Shown here: positions 34,591-42,802 of the stretch, piece by piece | Layout: each line of letters begins with the position of its first letter | How positions within the stretch are numbered: the stretch's first letter is position 1 | NCBI GenBank assembly: GCA_963805325.1 | Contig: CAWDTS010000001.1 | Span: 558,001-622,000 of the forward strand | DNA: 64,000 nucleotides | Reading direction: 5' to 3' | From: DASWJZ01 sp963805325 | GTDB taxonomy: Bacteria; Pseudomonadota; Alphaproteobacteria; Rhizobiales; Afifellaceae | Made by a program: the position numbers and the translations under genes | The notes under the pieces: generated by a model | The model's input: only the letters and a program-made list of their open reading frames with translations | The model's database searches: none | Told to the model about the DNA's origin: nothing

Positions 34591-35779
34591 CTACGACGGT
34601 CCTTTGGGGCCTCTCGCCAGGCGGATATGTTCGGGGAGCATCTGCTTCTCCGCCGCCAGCTTGCCGAGATCGTACATCACGGGGATATTCTCGGAGGCGT
34701 CGAGGCGCCGGTAGTCGCTGATTTCCTTTGCATCGAGATTTATGCCGAGCTCAGTCGCAAGCCACTCTTTCTCGAGCAGCACGTCGTAGCGCAGAAAATT
34801 GAAGAGAGGCATGTTGTAGGGCGGTGGTGCTTCTCCCAGATCTCCGAGCTCCGAGCTCGCCGTCCATTTGACGGGGCTCGATCCCAGCCAAGACATCAGC
34901 ATGAGCACAAGCTGCTGCGCGTCCGACACTTGCGCCGTAAGCGCATGGAACGCGATCCCGAGCGTGCGCAAGAGCGGCAATTCGTCAAGAGCGATGCGCG
35001 GACGATAAGAGCCTGTCCCCACCGAGATGATCGTCAGGTGCTCCGCACCGAGCTGCCAGCAAAGGCCATAGGGAGGGAGCGCCGCGACCATCAGGAGATG
35101 GAGAGCAGGGCTGTTATGCGGGCTGACACCGCCATCCACGAAGAGGCCCGGCTTGGCTCCCTGGACGATCTCAATCGGCTGCGGATCGAAGTAGTTCGGG
35201 GCGGCGGTGCTGGCCCGCACTATGTTGACCAGCGGATAGTGCCGGTTGCCGATGAAGGACTTGTCCGCCGGCGTTTCCCAGAAGGCAGAGCGCGGATTGT
35301 TCATGACGATCCAGGTGCTGCCTGTATCCATGCGCTTGGTGACGATGCAGAGGCCGGTGCGAAGATCCTCGGAGTCGAGTGTTCGCGGACCGATAATCGC
35401 ATCGAGTTCGCGCGCCAGCTGCCGAGAGTCAAAGCGGGCTCGGAGCCCAGTCAAACGCCACATCGATCGCTGGAACACGCGCGGCCCGAAGTTTTTGTAG
35501 AAATCGTGAAGCTCAGAGGCGCGAAAGCCGAGGGCAAGACCGCTGGCGATGATCGCGCCCGTCGACGTGCCGCCGATCAGATCGAACCAGTCGCCGAGCA
35601 ATACGGGTTTGCCTTCGATCGCCTCGATCAGAATTCTCAAGCCTTTCCAGGAAGGCGAGAGTCATGGCTCCCCGCACGCCGCCGCCGTCGAGAGAAAGGA
35701 TTCGCTTCGGCCCGGGGCCGAATAGATGCCGGTCGCGCGGCAGAGCAGTGGCGGAATCGGGACGGACCGAGCTGTTCAT
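34591..35779 (-). pseudogene. Patatin-like phospholipase, frameshifted
   Basis: The N-terminus (ATG 35779) has KRILSLDGGGVRGAMTLAFL, the oxyanion-hole Gly-rich loop. At about 35640-35650 the frame breaks, best explained by one extra A in an AAA run. The rest, in another frame, has the nucleophile elbow DLIGGTSTGAIIASGLALGF (GTSTG) and the catalytic Asp in LFVDGGVSPHNSPALH. The Ser-Asp dyad is thus intact in pieces; the corrected length is about 395. Patatins hydrolyse membrane lipids and are known effectors in CBASS and other abortive-infection systems. It converges on the STAND gene (28 bp between stops) and follows the SLOG gene on the same strand. Confidence 0.82.
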
Positions 35780-35834
35780 TGCAGCGGTGACGAGTGGATC
35801 GGAGCCCGGTCAATCCCACAGAGCCATGACAGCT

Positions 35835-36570
35835 TCATGCCACACCTCCCCCGCGCACGGGAAACTGACGCCCCGGCGACGGACTCTGGTGAATAGCTAG
35901 CAGAGTTTTGCTCGCGGTGGCTACCATTGTGCGGATCATCGCCTTGTCGACGATACGTTCGCCAATCAGGAGACGCGCCGTTTGCGGGGTTTCGCTTCCG
36001 GACGTCGGCAACCACAGGACAGGTCGACCGATGCGCCGCGCCAGTTGCACGACTTCCGCCGTCCCCCCGACGCCGCTCGCTTCTTCGCCATCCCAGATCG
36101 TGATGAGCATATCGCTCGAATTCGACCAGACGCACGCCCAGGGCGGCGTAGGCGGCCAGGCGGTCTTGTTCGGTATCGTGCCTGCCGTTCATCTCGATGA
36201 CCTCGGTCGCCCTTTCGAGCAGCATGCGGTACCCGGCGCGTGAATCCGGCGCGAAATCTGCCGCGTAGTCGTCGCGGCTAAACGGCAGCAGCGCGGTCAG
36301 GTGGATGCCCTGATCGAGAGCCGCTTCCGCCACGATCCGGTCCGCTCCCTCGGCGAGTGCGGAGATGACATGCAAGGCGGGATGGGGCGCGTTGCCGCCC
36401 TGTGCCGGCAAAGGAATGCGCTCAATACCACGACGCAAGGCCGGCAGGATCCGGCAAATCTCCCGCGCCAGGCGTGTCCCGTCTTCGGCAACCAGTTTGT
36501 TGAGCCGGTGGCCGGTCACGCCCACCTGCAGGCTCGCCGCCGGGCGGAAATCGGTCTTCAGCTCGATCAT
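35835..36570 (-). pseudogene. SLOG-domain protein (putative nucleotide-ligand sensor), frameshifted
   Basis: From ATG 36570 the protein opens LQVGVTGHRLNKL, then VISALAEGADRIVAEAALDQ and LTALLPFSRDDYAADF, the hallmark of bacterial SLOG domains (Rossmann-like, related to DprA/LOG). Near 36117-36119 one extra T shifts the frame; corrected, it continues SSDMLITIWDGEEASGVGGT and AEVVQLARRIGRPVLWLP, the second half of the fold, to the stop at 35835. The corrected length is about 244. SLOG domains are proposed to bind or process nucleotide-derived signals in conflict systems. The gene is 55 bp upstream of the patatin gene and diverges from the RND pump. Confidence 0.78.
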
Positions 36571-36705
36571 GTCACGCTTGCGATTATCAGAACCGGGTGC
36601 GCGCGGCGAGGGCACCACAGGCGCTCTCGCTGGAATCCGGCTCGGGATTGGATTAGCGTCTGCGGCTGGATTGCAGTTTGGCGTTGACGTCTCATGGGGG
36701 ATGGG

Positions 36706-37785
36706 ATGGCGGTTGCGGTAAGGCTTGCCCTTGTTTTCCTGGTTGGTCTGGCCCTCGCTGCCTGCCGCGGGGAGACCCAGTCAACGTCGCCGATCCGCCC
36801 CGTACGGACGGTGACGGCGCACCTCACACTCGACGCCGATCCGATCACCATGACGGGTCAGATCCAGTCGCGCGATCAAGCGAATCTCGCCTTTCGCATT
36901 GGCGGCCGGATGGTCGAGCGCAGCGTATCGGTCGGCGATTCCGTGGCGCCTGGGCAGACCATCGCACGCCTTGACACGGCCGACGCCGAGAACGCCTTGA
37001 CCGGGGCGCGCGCCAATCTCGCCGCTGTAGAGGCGACGCTGACGCAGGCGCAAGCAGACGAGAAGCGCCAGAATGAGTTGCTGCAGCAGGGCGTCATCGC
37101 TAATGCGCGCTACGAAAAGGCGGCGCAGGCGCTGCAGTCCGCCCAGGCGCAGGTCGATGCGGCGACCGCCCAGGCACAATCCGCGGAGGACAGTCTCGGC
37201 TATGCCGAACTGAAGTCGGATACGTCGGGTGTCGTGACGGCCACCGGCGCCGAGCCGGGCGAGGTCGTGCAGGCCGGCCGCATGATCGTCCAGGTCGCGC
37301 GCGAAGGCGGCAAGGATGCCGTGTTCAACGTTCCGGCGCGGCTCATCCGAGGTGCGCCGGCCCATCCGCCGCCGGTTTCGGTAGCGCTCCCCGACGACCC
37401 ATCGATCACCGCGACCGGGACCGTGCGCGAAGTGGCTCCACAGGCTGACGCGACGACCGGCACCTATCTCGTCAAGGTCGGACTGATTGATCCGCCGCCG
37501 TCGATGCGGCTTGGGGCGACGATCGTCGGCACCATCTCGCTCAGCTCCCAGTCTGTCGTCAGGCTGCCGGGCGCGGCGATGACCGAGGTCGACGGCAAGC
37601 CGGCGGTCTGGGTCGTCGACCCGGCAGGCACGACCGTGGCTCTCCGGCCGGTCAGCGTGCTGCGCTACAATTCCGACGCTGTCATCATCACCGACGGTCT
37701 GGCCGACGGTGAGACGGTCGTCGCGGCGGGCGTTCACGCGTTGCAGCCCGGACAGGAGGTCAGGCTGCTGAACGACAATTCATGA
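36706..37785 (+). CDS. RND efflux periplasmic adaptor (membrane-fusion) lipoprotein
   Basis: A 359-residue adaptor. ATG 36706 is preferred over ATG 36694 because GGGGGA lies just upstream of it; the choice changes only four residues. The signal peptide MAVAVRLALVFLVGLALAAC ends in an LAAC lipobox, so the mature protein should be lipidated at Cys 20. Then come a beta-barrel/lipoyl half (MTGQIQSRDQANLAF, SVGDSVAPGQTIARLDTAD), an alpha-hairpin rich in Ala/Gln (about 90-155), and the second lipoyl half (TSGVVTATGAEPGEVVQAG). It links the RND pump to an outer-membrane channel, which is not encoded here. Its stop overlaps the pump start (ATGA). Confidence 0.9.
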   Translation: MAVAVRLALVFLVGLALAACRGETQSTSPIRPVRTVTAHLTLDADPITMTGQIQSRDQANLAFRIGGRMVERSVSVGDSVAPGQTIARLDTADAENALTGARANLAAVEATLTQAQADEKRQNELLQQGVIANARYEKAAQALQSAQAQVDAATAQAQSAEDSLGYAELKSDTSGVVTATGAEPGEVVQAGRMIVQVAREGGKDAVFNVPARLIRGAPAHPPPVSVALPDDPSITATGTVREVAPQADATTGTYLVKVGLIDPPPSMRLGATIVGTISLSSQSVVRLPGAAMTEVDGKPAVWVVDPAGTTVALRPVSVLRYNSDAVIITDGLADGETVVAAGVHALQPGQEVRLLNDNS

Positions 37786-40700
37786 GCAGCGGCTTCAATC
37801 TGTCGGAATGGGCGCTGCGGCACCGATCGCTGGTATGGTTCTTCATCATAATCATCCTGGCGGCCGGGGCATATTCCTACGTTCGGCTGGGGCGTGCCGA
37901 GGATCCGGCGTTCACGATCAAGACGATGGTCGTCCAGGTGATCTGGCCTGGCGCCACGATCGAAGAGACGCTCGAGCAGATTACCGACAGGGTCGAGAAG
38001 AAGCTGCAGGAGACGCCGGGGCTCGACTACATCAAGTCCTTCACCGTGCCGGGAAAGGCGACGGTCTACGTTCAGCTCCGAGGCGATGTCGGGCCGAAGG
38101 GGGTTACTGACGCTTGGTACCAGGTCCGCAAGAAGGTCAGCGACATTCGCGCGCGCCTGCCGGAAGGTGTGGTCGGCCCCTTTTTCAACGACGAGTTCGG
38201 CGACACCTACGGCATCATCTATGCGTTCACGTCCGACGGGTTCACGCCCCGCGAACTGCGCGATCACGTCGAAAGCATCCGCGGTCGGCTGCTCGACATC
38301 CAGCATGTCGCCAAGGTCGACGTTTTCGGAGCGCAGGACGAAAAGATCTATATCGAATTCTCGGTTAACCAACTCGCCGGGCTCAATCTCGACAGAGAAG
38401 CGCTCATCCGGTCGCTGCAGGCGCAGAACGCGGTGACTCCGGCGGGCGTGATTCAGGACAAGGACGAAAAGATCCTCGTTCAGGTCCAGGGCTCCTTCAA
38501 GTCTGAAGAGGATCTTCGGCGGATCAACTTCGTCGCCAACGGTCGCCTGTTTCGGCTGAGCGACATCGCCACAGTCAAGCGCATGTACAGCGACCCGCCG
38601 CAGCCCCTGTTCCGCTACAACGGCGAGCCGGCGATCGGGCTTGCGATCTCGATGGCGCCGGGCGGCGACATCCTGCGGCTCGGCGAGGACGTCGCGCACG
38701 AGATGCAGGCGATCACCGCCGATTTGCCTATCGGGATCGAGCCGCATCTCGTCGCCGACCAGCCGCAGGTCGTGGAACGCGCCGTGAGCGAATTCACCGA
38801 AGCGCTGTGGGAAGCCGTGGCGATCGTGCTGGCTATCAGCTTCCTCAGCCTCGGCGTGCGCGCCGGGGCCGTGGTTGCCTGTGCCATCCCGCTCGTGCTC
38901 GCCGCCGTGTTCGTGTGCATGGACATTCTGGGGATCGATCTGCAGCGGATCTCGCTCGGTGCGCTGATCATCGCGCTCGGCCTTTTGGTCGATGACGCGA
39001 TGATCACCGTCGAGACGATGGTGACCAAGCTCGAGGAAGGCTGGGACAAAGCGCGCGCCGCGACCTTCGCCTACTCCTCGACGGCGTTTCCGATGTTGAC
39101 CGGCACGCTCGTCACGGCCTGTGGCTTCGTGCCGGTCGGTTTCGCCAAGAGCTCGGCGGGGGAATACACCTTCTCGCTCTTCGCGGTGGTATCGATCGCG
39201 CTTCTCATCTCCTGGGTCGTCGCCGTCGTATTCGCGCCCTTGATCGGCGTGGCGATCCTCCGGGCAAAGCCCAGCGATCACGCCCATGCCGGCCCCGGGC
39301 GGGTCGGCCGTCTCTATCGGCGCTTCGTAAGCACGGCGATGCGCTGGCGCTGGGTCACCATCGTACTCACCATTGCGCTGCTCGGCGCGTCGCTGGGCGC
39401 ACTGACGCTCGTCTCGCAACAATTCTTCCCGCCCTCCGATCGGCCTGAGCTCACCGTCGATCTGAAGCTCTCGGAAGCGTCCACCATCTATGCCACCGAT
39501 CGCGCGATGCAGAAGCTCGAAGCGCTTCTGAAGGACGATCCGGACATCGACCACTGGAGCGCTTATGTCGGCACCGGGGCGGTACGCTTCTATCTGCCGC
39601 TCGCCGTCGAGGTGCCGAACGACTTCTTCGCCCAGGCGGTCATCGTCACGAAGAGCCTCAAGGCGCGCGAGCGCGTGCGTGCCCGGCTTGAGCCCGCGAT
39701 CGCCGAAAATATTCCCGAAGCCGTTTCGCGGCTGTCGCCGCTCGAGCTTGGTCCTCCGATCGGCTGGCCGCTGCAGTATCGAGTCGCCGGCCCGGATCTG
39801 GATAAGGTCCGCAAGATCGCCTACGACGCCGCAGCGGTCGTCGCCTCCCATCCGAACGTGCGAAAAGTCAATTTCGACTGGATGGAGCCGGTGCGGACGC
39901 TTCGCATCAAGGTCGATCAGGACCAGGCGCGGCTTTTCGGCGTCAGCTCCGAGCAGCTCGCCTTCGCGTTGAACGCGGTCGTCTCCGGATCGACAATCAC
40001 GCAGGTGCGCGACGGCATCTATCTCGTCGACGTGGTGGTGCGCGGAGAGGAGGCCGACCGGATCTCGCCTTCGCTGTTGCGGACACTGCCGATCCGGCTC
40101 CCGAACGGCGGCATGGTACCGCTGCTTCAGCTTGCTTCGGTCGAATACGGTCAGGACTATCCCCTGATCTGGCGGCGGGGAAAGCTCCCGACGCTGACCG
40201 TGCAGTCGGACGTCACCGGAGGGGCTCTTCCGGAGACCGTGGCGCGGGACCTGCAGCCGAAGATCGACACCCTGAATGCGGGTCTGCCGCCGGGCTATTC
40301 GGTCGTCGTCGGCGGCGGGGTCGAGGAGGCCGCGCAGTCGAGGGCCTCCGTCGCCGCCGTGCTGCCGCTCGCCGGCATCCTCATGCTGATCGTGCTCATG
40401 ATCCAGCTGCAGAGCTTCAGCCGCGTCTTCCTCGTCATCAGCGTCGCGCCGTTCGGCATGATCGGCGTGACCGCCGCGATGCTCTTGTCCGGCAAGCCGC
40501 TCGGCTTCGTTGCGCTGCTCGGCGTGATCGCGCTCGTCGGGATGATCATCCGCAACTCCGTCATCCTCGTCGATCAGATCGAGACCGAGAAGACGCATGG
40601 CCGCGCGACCTGGGATGCGGTCGTGGAAGCGAGCGGACACCGCGTTCGGCCGATCCTGCTCACGGCCGCTGCGGCGATCCTGGCGATGATCCCGATCGCG

Positions 40701-40874
40701 CCGACGGTATTCTGGGGCCCGATGGCCTACGCCATCATGGGTGGTCTGGCGGTGGCGACGGCGTTGACGCTGGTCTTTCTCCCAGCCCTCTACGTCGCCT
40801 GGTTCCGCGTTCGGGAAACGCACTCGGAGGGTGCGGCCGAAACTCCGCACGGCGCGGCCGCCCGGCCGGCCTGA
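37782..40874 (+). CDS. RND-family efflux transporter permease (AcrB type)
   Basis: A 1030-residue inner-membrane proton antiporter, full length for the family. The first helix is at about 14-33, two large periplasmic loops follow helices 1 and 7, and TM4 carries GLLVDDAMITVETMVTKLEE with the Asp-Asp pair used in proton relay. The second half repeats the plan, with GFVALLGVIALVGMIIRNSV in TM10. It exports drugs, solvents, lipids or metals together with the adaptor at 36706-37785; the substrate cannot be predicted. The pair diverges from the SLOG/patatin genes. Confidence 0.92.
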   Translation: MSSGFNLSEWALRHRSLVWFFIIIILAAGAYSYVRLGRAEDPAFTIKTMVVQVIWPGATIEETLEQITDRVEKKLQETPGLDYIKSFTVPGKATVYVQLRGDVGPKGVTDAWYQVRKKVSDIRARLPEGVVGPFFNDEFGDTYGIIYAFTSDGFTPRELRDHVESIRGRLLDIQHVAKVDVFGAQDEKIYIEFSVNQLAGLNLDREALIRSLQAQNAVTPAGVIQDKDEKILVQVQGSFKSEEDLRRINFVANGRLFRLSDIATVKRMYSDPPQPLFRYNGEPAIGLAISMAPGGDILRLGEDVAHEMQAITADLPIGIEPHLVADQPQVVERAVSEFTEALWEAVAIVLAISFLSLGVRAGAVVACAIPLVLAAVFVCMDILGIDLQRISLGALIIALGLLVDDAMITVETMVTKLEEGWDKARAATFAYSSTAFPMLTGTLVTACGFVPVGFAKSSAGEYTFSLFAVVSIALLISWVVAVVFAPLIGVAILRAKPSDHAHAGPGRVGRLYRRFVSTAMRWRWVTIVLTIALLGASLGALTLVSQQFFPPSDRPELTVDLKLSEASTIYATDRAMQKLEALLKDDPDIDHWSAYVGTGAVRFYLPLAVEVPNDFFAQAVIVTKSLKARERVRARLEPAIAENIPEAVSRLSPLELGPPIGWPLQYRVAGPDLDKVRKIAYDAAAVVASHPNVRKVNFDWMEPVRTLRIKVDQDQARLFGVSSEQLAFALNAVVSGSTITQVRDGIYLVDVVVRGEEADRISPSLLRTLPIRLPNGGMVPLLQLASVEYGQDYPLIWRRGKLPTLTVQSDVTGGALPETVARDLQPKIDTLNAGLPPGYSVVVGGGVEEAAQSRASVAAVLPLAGILMLIVLMIQLQSFSRVFLVISVAPFGMIGVTAAMLLSGKPLGFVALLGVIALVGMIIRNSVILVDQIETEKTHGRATWDAVVEASGHRVRPILLTAAAAILAMIPIAPTVFWGPMAYAIMGGLAVATALTLVFLPALYVAWFRVRETHSEGAAETPHGAAARPA

Positions 40875-40921
40875 CGCACGAGGAGACGCCGTTCCGCCAA
40901 TCGACACCTTGAGGAGACCCG

Positions 40922-40978
40922 ATGACCGCGCATGGGCAGGCTGCACACAAGCCGCCTTTGTTTGACGTGCCGATATGA
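40922..40978 (+). CDS. Candidate 18-codon leader ORF coupled to the NDH-2-like gene
   Basis: ATG 40922 lies 4-8 bases after GGAGACCC, a reasonable ribosome-binding site. It encodes MTAHGQAAHKPPLFDVPI and then TGA, which overlaps the ATG of the next gene as ATGA (40975-40978). The downstream gene has no good ribosome-binding site of its own, so translation could depend on this short frame. It may equally be the remains of an N-terminal extension. Codon use gives no decision at this length. Confidence 0.3.
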   Translation: MTAHGQAAHKPPLFDVPI

Positions 40979-42573
40979 GCGGAGAACCGGTCCGCGTGCT
41001 TTGCCTTGGCGGCGGTTACACCGCGATCAGGCTCGCGCGAACGTTGAAGCCCGCCATTCGCCGGCAACTCGTCGATCTCACGATCGTGTCGCGGGAGAAT
41101 TTCCACACATTCCACGGCTTTGTTCCGGACATGCTGGCGGGGAAGATCCAGCCGGGGCAGATCATCAGCCCGGCACGGCGCATCTTCCCTCCGGCCCGCT
41201 TCCTCAATGCCAACGTCGAATCCATCGACCTCGCTGCCTCGACGGTCAGGATCAGCCGCTTTCTCGACGGTCGTGACTACGCGCTTCCCTTCGACCATTT
41301 GGTGCTCGCGCTTGGCTCCACCGACGATCTCACGCGCTACGCCGGCATTGCGGAACATGCGCTGCGACTGAAGACCTTCGGCGACTGCTTCAGGACCCGC
41401 AACCACATCATCGCCATGCTCGAGATGGCGGAGATCGAGCCCGACCCGGTGGAGCGCCGGCGCCTTCTGACCTTCGTCGTGGCCGGCGGCAATTTCGGCG
41501 GCGTAGAGGTCGCAACGGAGCTGCAGGAATACCTGGAGAGTCTGATCCGCCACGAATATGCGCGTCTTTCTCCCGACGAGCTTCGCGTCGTTCTCGTTCA
41601 CAGCACGCCGCGCATCCTGCCCGAGCTGATCCGGCATCACGAAACGCTCGTTGCCTGGGCGGAACGGCATCTGTCGCGGAGCGGGCTGGAGTTCCGGGCG
41701 AACGCCAAGGTGGAAGCCGCGACCGGGGATGAAATCCTGCTCAGCAACGGCGAACGCATCCCCACGCGGACCATCATCAGCTGCACCGGTACGGCGCAGT
41801 CGCCGCTGCTCAATTCGCTGCAATTGCCGCGCGACGCGCGCGGGCGCCTCGAGACCGACGAATTCGTGCGTGTCCGCGGCCAGACGAACATCTGGGCCGG
41901 CGGCGATTGCGCGGCGGTGCCGCATCCAAGCGGCGGAATGTGCCCGCCGCTCGCCATCTACGCGCTGACCGCCGGACGCCAGATTGCGCGCAATATCCTG
42001 CGGGCCACGCGCGGCCAGCCTCCGGAGCCGTACCGCTTCACCGGAATTGGGGACGCCTGCTCGCTCGGCAGGCGGAGGGCCGTTGCGCATTTCAAAGGCA
42101 TGCAACTCACCGGCGTGCCGGCCTGGATCGCCTGGCGGCTTCTGCTCCTGCGTTTCGTGCCGACCTTCGATCGCAGGGTCCGCCTTGTTCTAGATTGGCT
42201 CGTCTGGCCGCTCGTCGGACGCGACGCGGTGAACATGAAGGTTGACGAGCCTCTGGGGCTACGGCGCGAGCATTTCGAGCCGGGACAGGAGATCGTGCGG
42301 GAGGGCGAGATCGGCCAGCGCCTCTATCTGATCTGGGAAGGCGAGGTCGAGATCGTGCGCGGGGCGGCATCGTCTGAGCCCGTCATGCGGCTCGGACGCG
42401 GTCAGCATTTCGGTGAGACGGCCATATTCCAGAATACCCGGCGCACGGCGACGGTGCGGGCTACGACCAAGGTCGAGCTGATCTCGCTCGGGCAGGCGGA
42501 AGCTCTGGCGCTCAGCGCCGTCGCCGGCAGCTTTGGAGAAGCGGTTCGCAAGCTCCCGGGTGAACAAGCGTGA
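40975..42573 (+). CDS. Type II NADH dehydrogenase-like flavoprotein fused to a cyclic-nucleotide-binding domain
   Basis: A 532-residue fusion. Residues 1-400 form an NDH-2/FAD-dependent pyridine-nucleotide oxidoreductase: FAD site RVLCLGGGYTAIRLA, NAD site FVVAGGNFGGVEVATEL, and the second FAD site IWAGGDCAAVPHPSGG. From about 424 a cNMP-binding (CAP-type) domain follows: HFEPGQEIVREGEIGQRLYL, then GRGQHFGETAIFQNTRRTAT, which contains the phosphate-binding cassette with the usual F-G-E and R-x-A. So NADH oxidation may be tuned by cAMP or cGMP. A hydrophobic segment (about 378-410) could help membrane attachment. The gene lies between the RND pump and oxylipin-like cluster 2. Confidence 0.85.
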   Translation: MSGEPVRVLCLGGGYTAIRLARTLKPAIRRQLVDLTIVSRENFHTFHGFVPDMLAGKIQPGQIISPARRIFPPARFLNANVESIDLAASTVRISRFLDGRDYALPFDHLVLALGSTDDLTRYAGIAEHALRLKTFGDCFRTRNHIIAMLEMAEIEPDPVERRRLLTFVVAGGNFGGVEVATELQEYLESLIRHEYARLSPDELRVVLVHSTPRILPELIRHHETLVAWAERHLSRSGLEFRANAKVEAATGDEILLSNGERIPTRTIISCTGTAQSPLLNSLQLPRDARGRLETDEFVRVRGQTNIWAGGDCAAVPHPSGGMCPPLAIYALTAGRQIARNILRATRGQPPEPYRFTGIGDACSLGRRRAVAHFKGMQLTGVPAWIAWRLLLLRFVPTFDRRVRLVLDWLVWPLVGRDAVNMKVDEPLGLRREHFEPGQEIVREGEIGQRLYLIWEGEVEIVRGAASSEPVMRLGRGQHFGETAIFQNTRRTATVRATTKVELISLGQAEALALSAVAGSFGEAVRKLPGEQA

Positions 42574-42802
42574 GATGCAGGCGGGACGCGACGCACACCT
42601 CCTCAGGCAAGGGTGCTCTCGGTGGCAGGCGCAGTTTGAGCGCTCCCGGGTAGCCGACGAAACTTTCTTCGATCATGGGCGCAAATCTAAAGATGAAGTG
42701 TGTCCCGACCCCGACTGGCGCACGGCTTGGAGCTGAACTAACATCACGTCGGTGGGCGCATGCTGGGCTGTGAACACGGGGGGTAGGTCGTAAGACCGCA
42801 TA

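Noticed and set aside
35776..36110. The antiparallel open frames at the patatin/SLOG boundary as separate small genes
   Set aside because: They join into one patatin and one SLOG protein once single-base shifts are allowed, and each alone lacks a full domain.
37734..40946. 1070-codon open frame on the minus strand opposite the RND pump
   Set aside because: It mirrors the RND gene in a high-GC antisense frame; the translation is Arg/Asp/His-rich low-complexity text with no known motif, while the plus strand encodes a complete AcrB-type pump.
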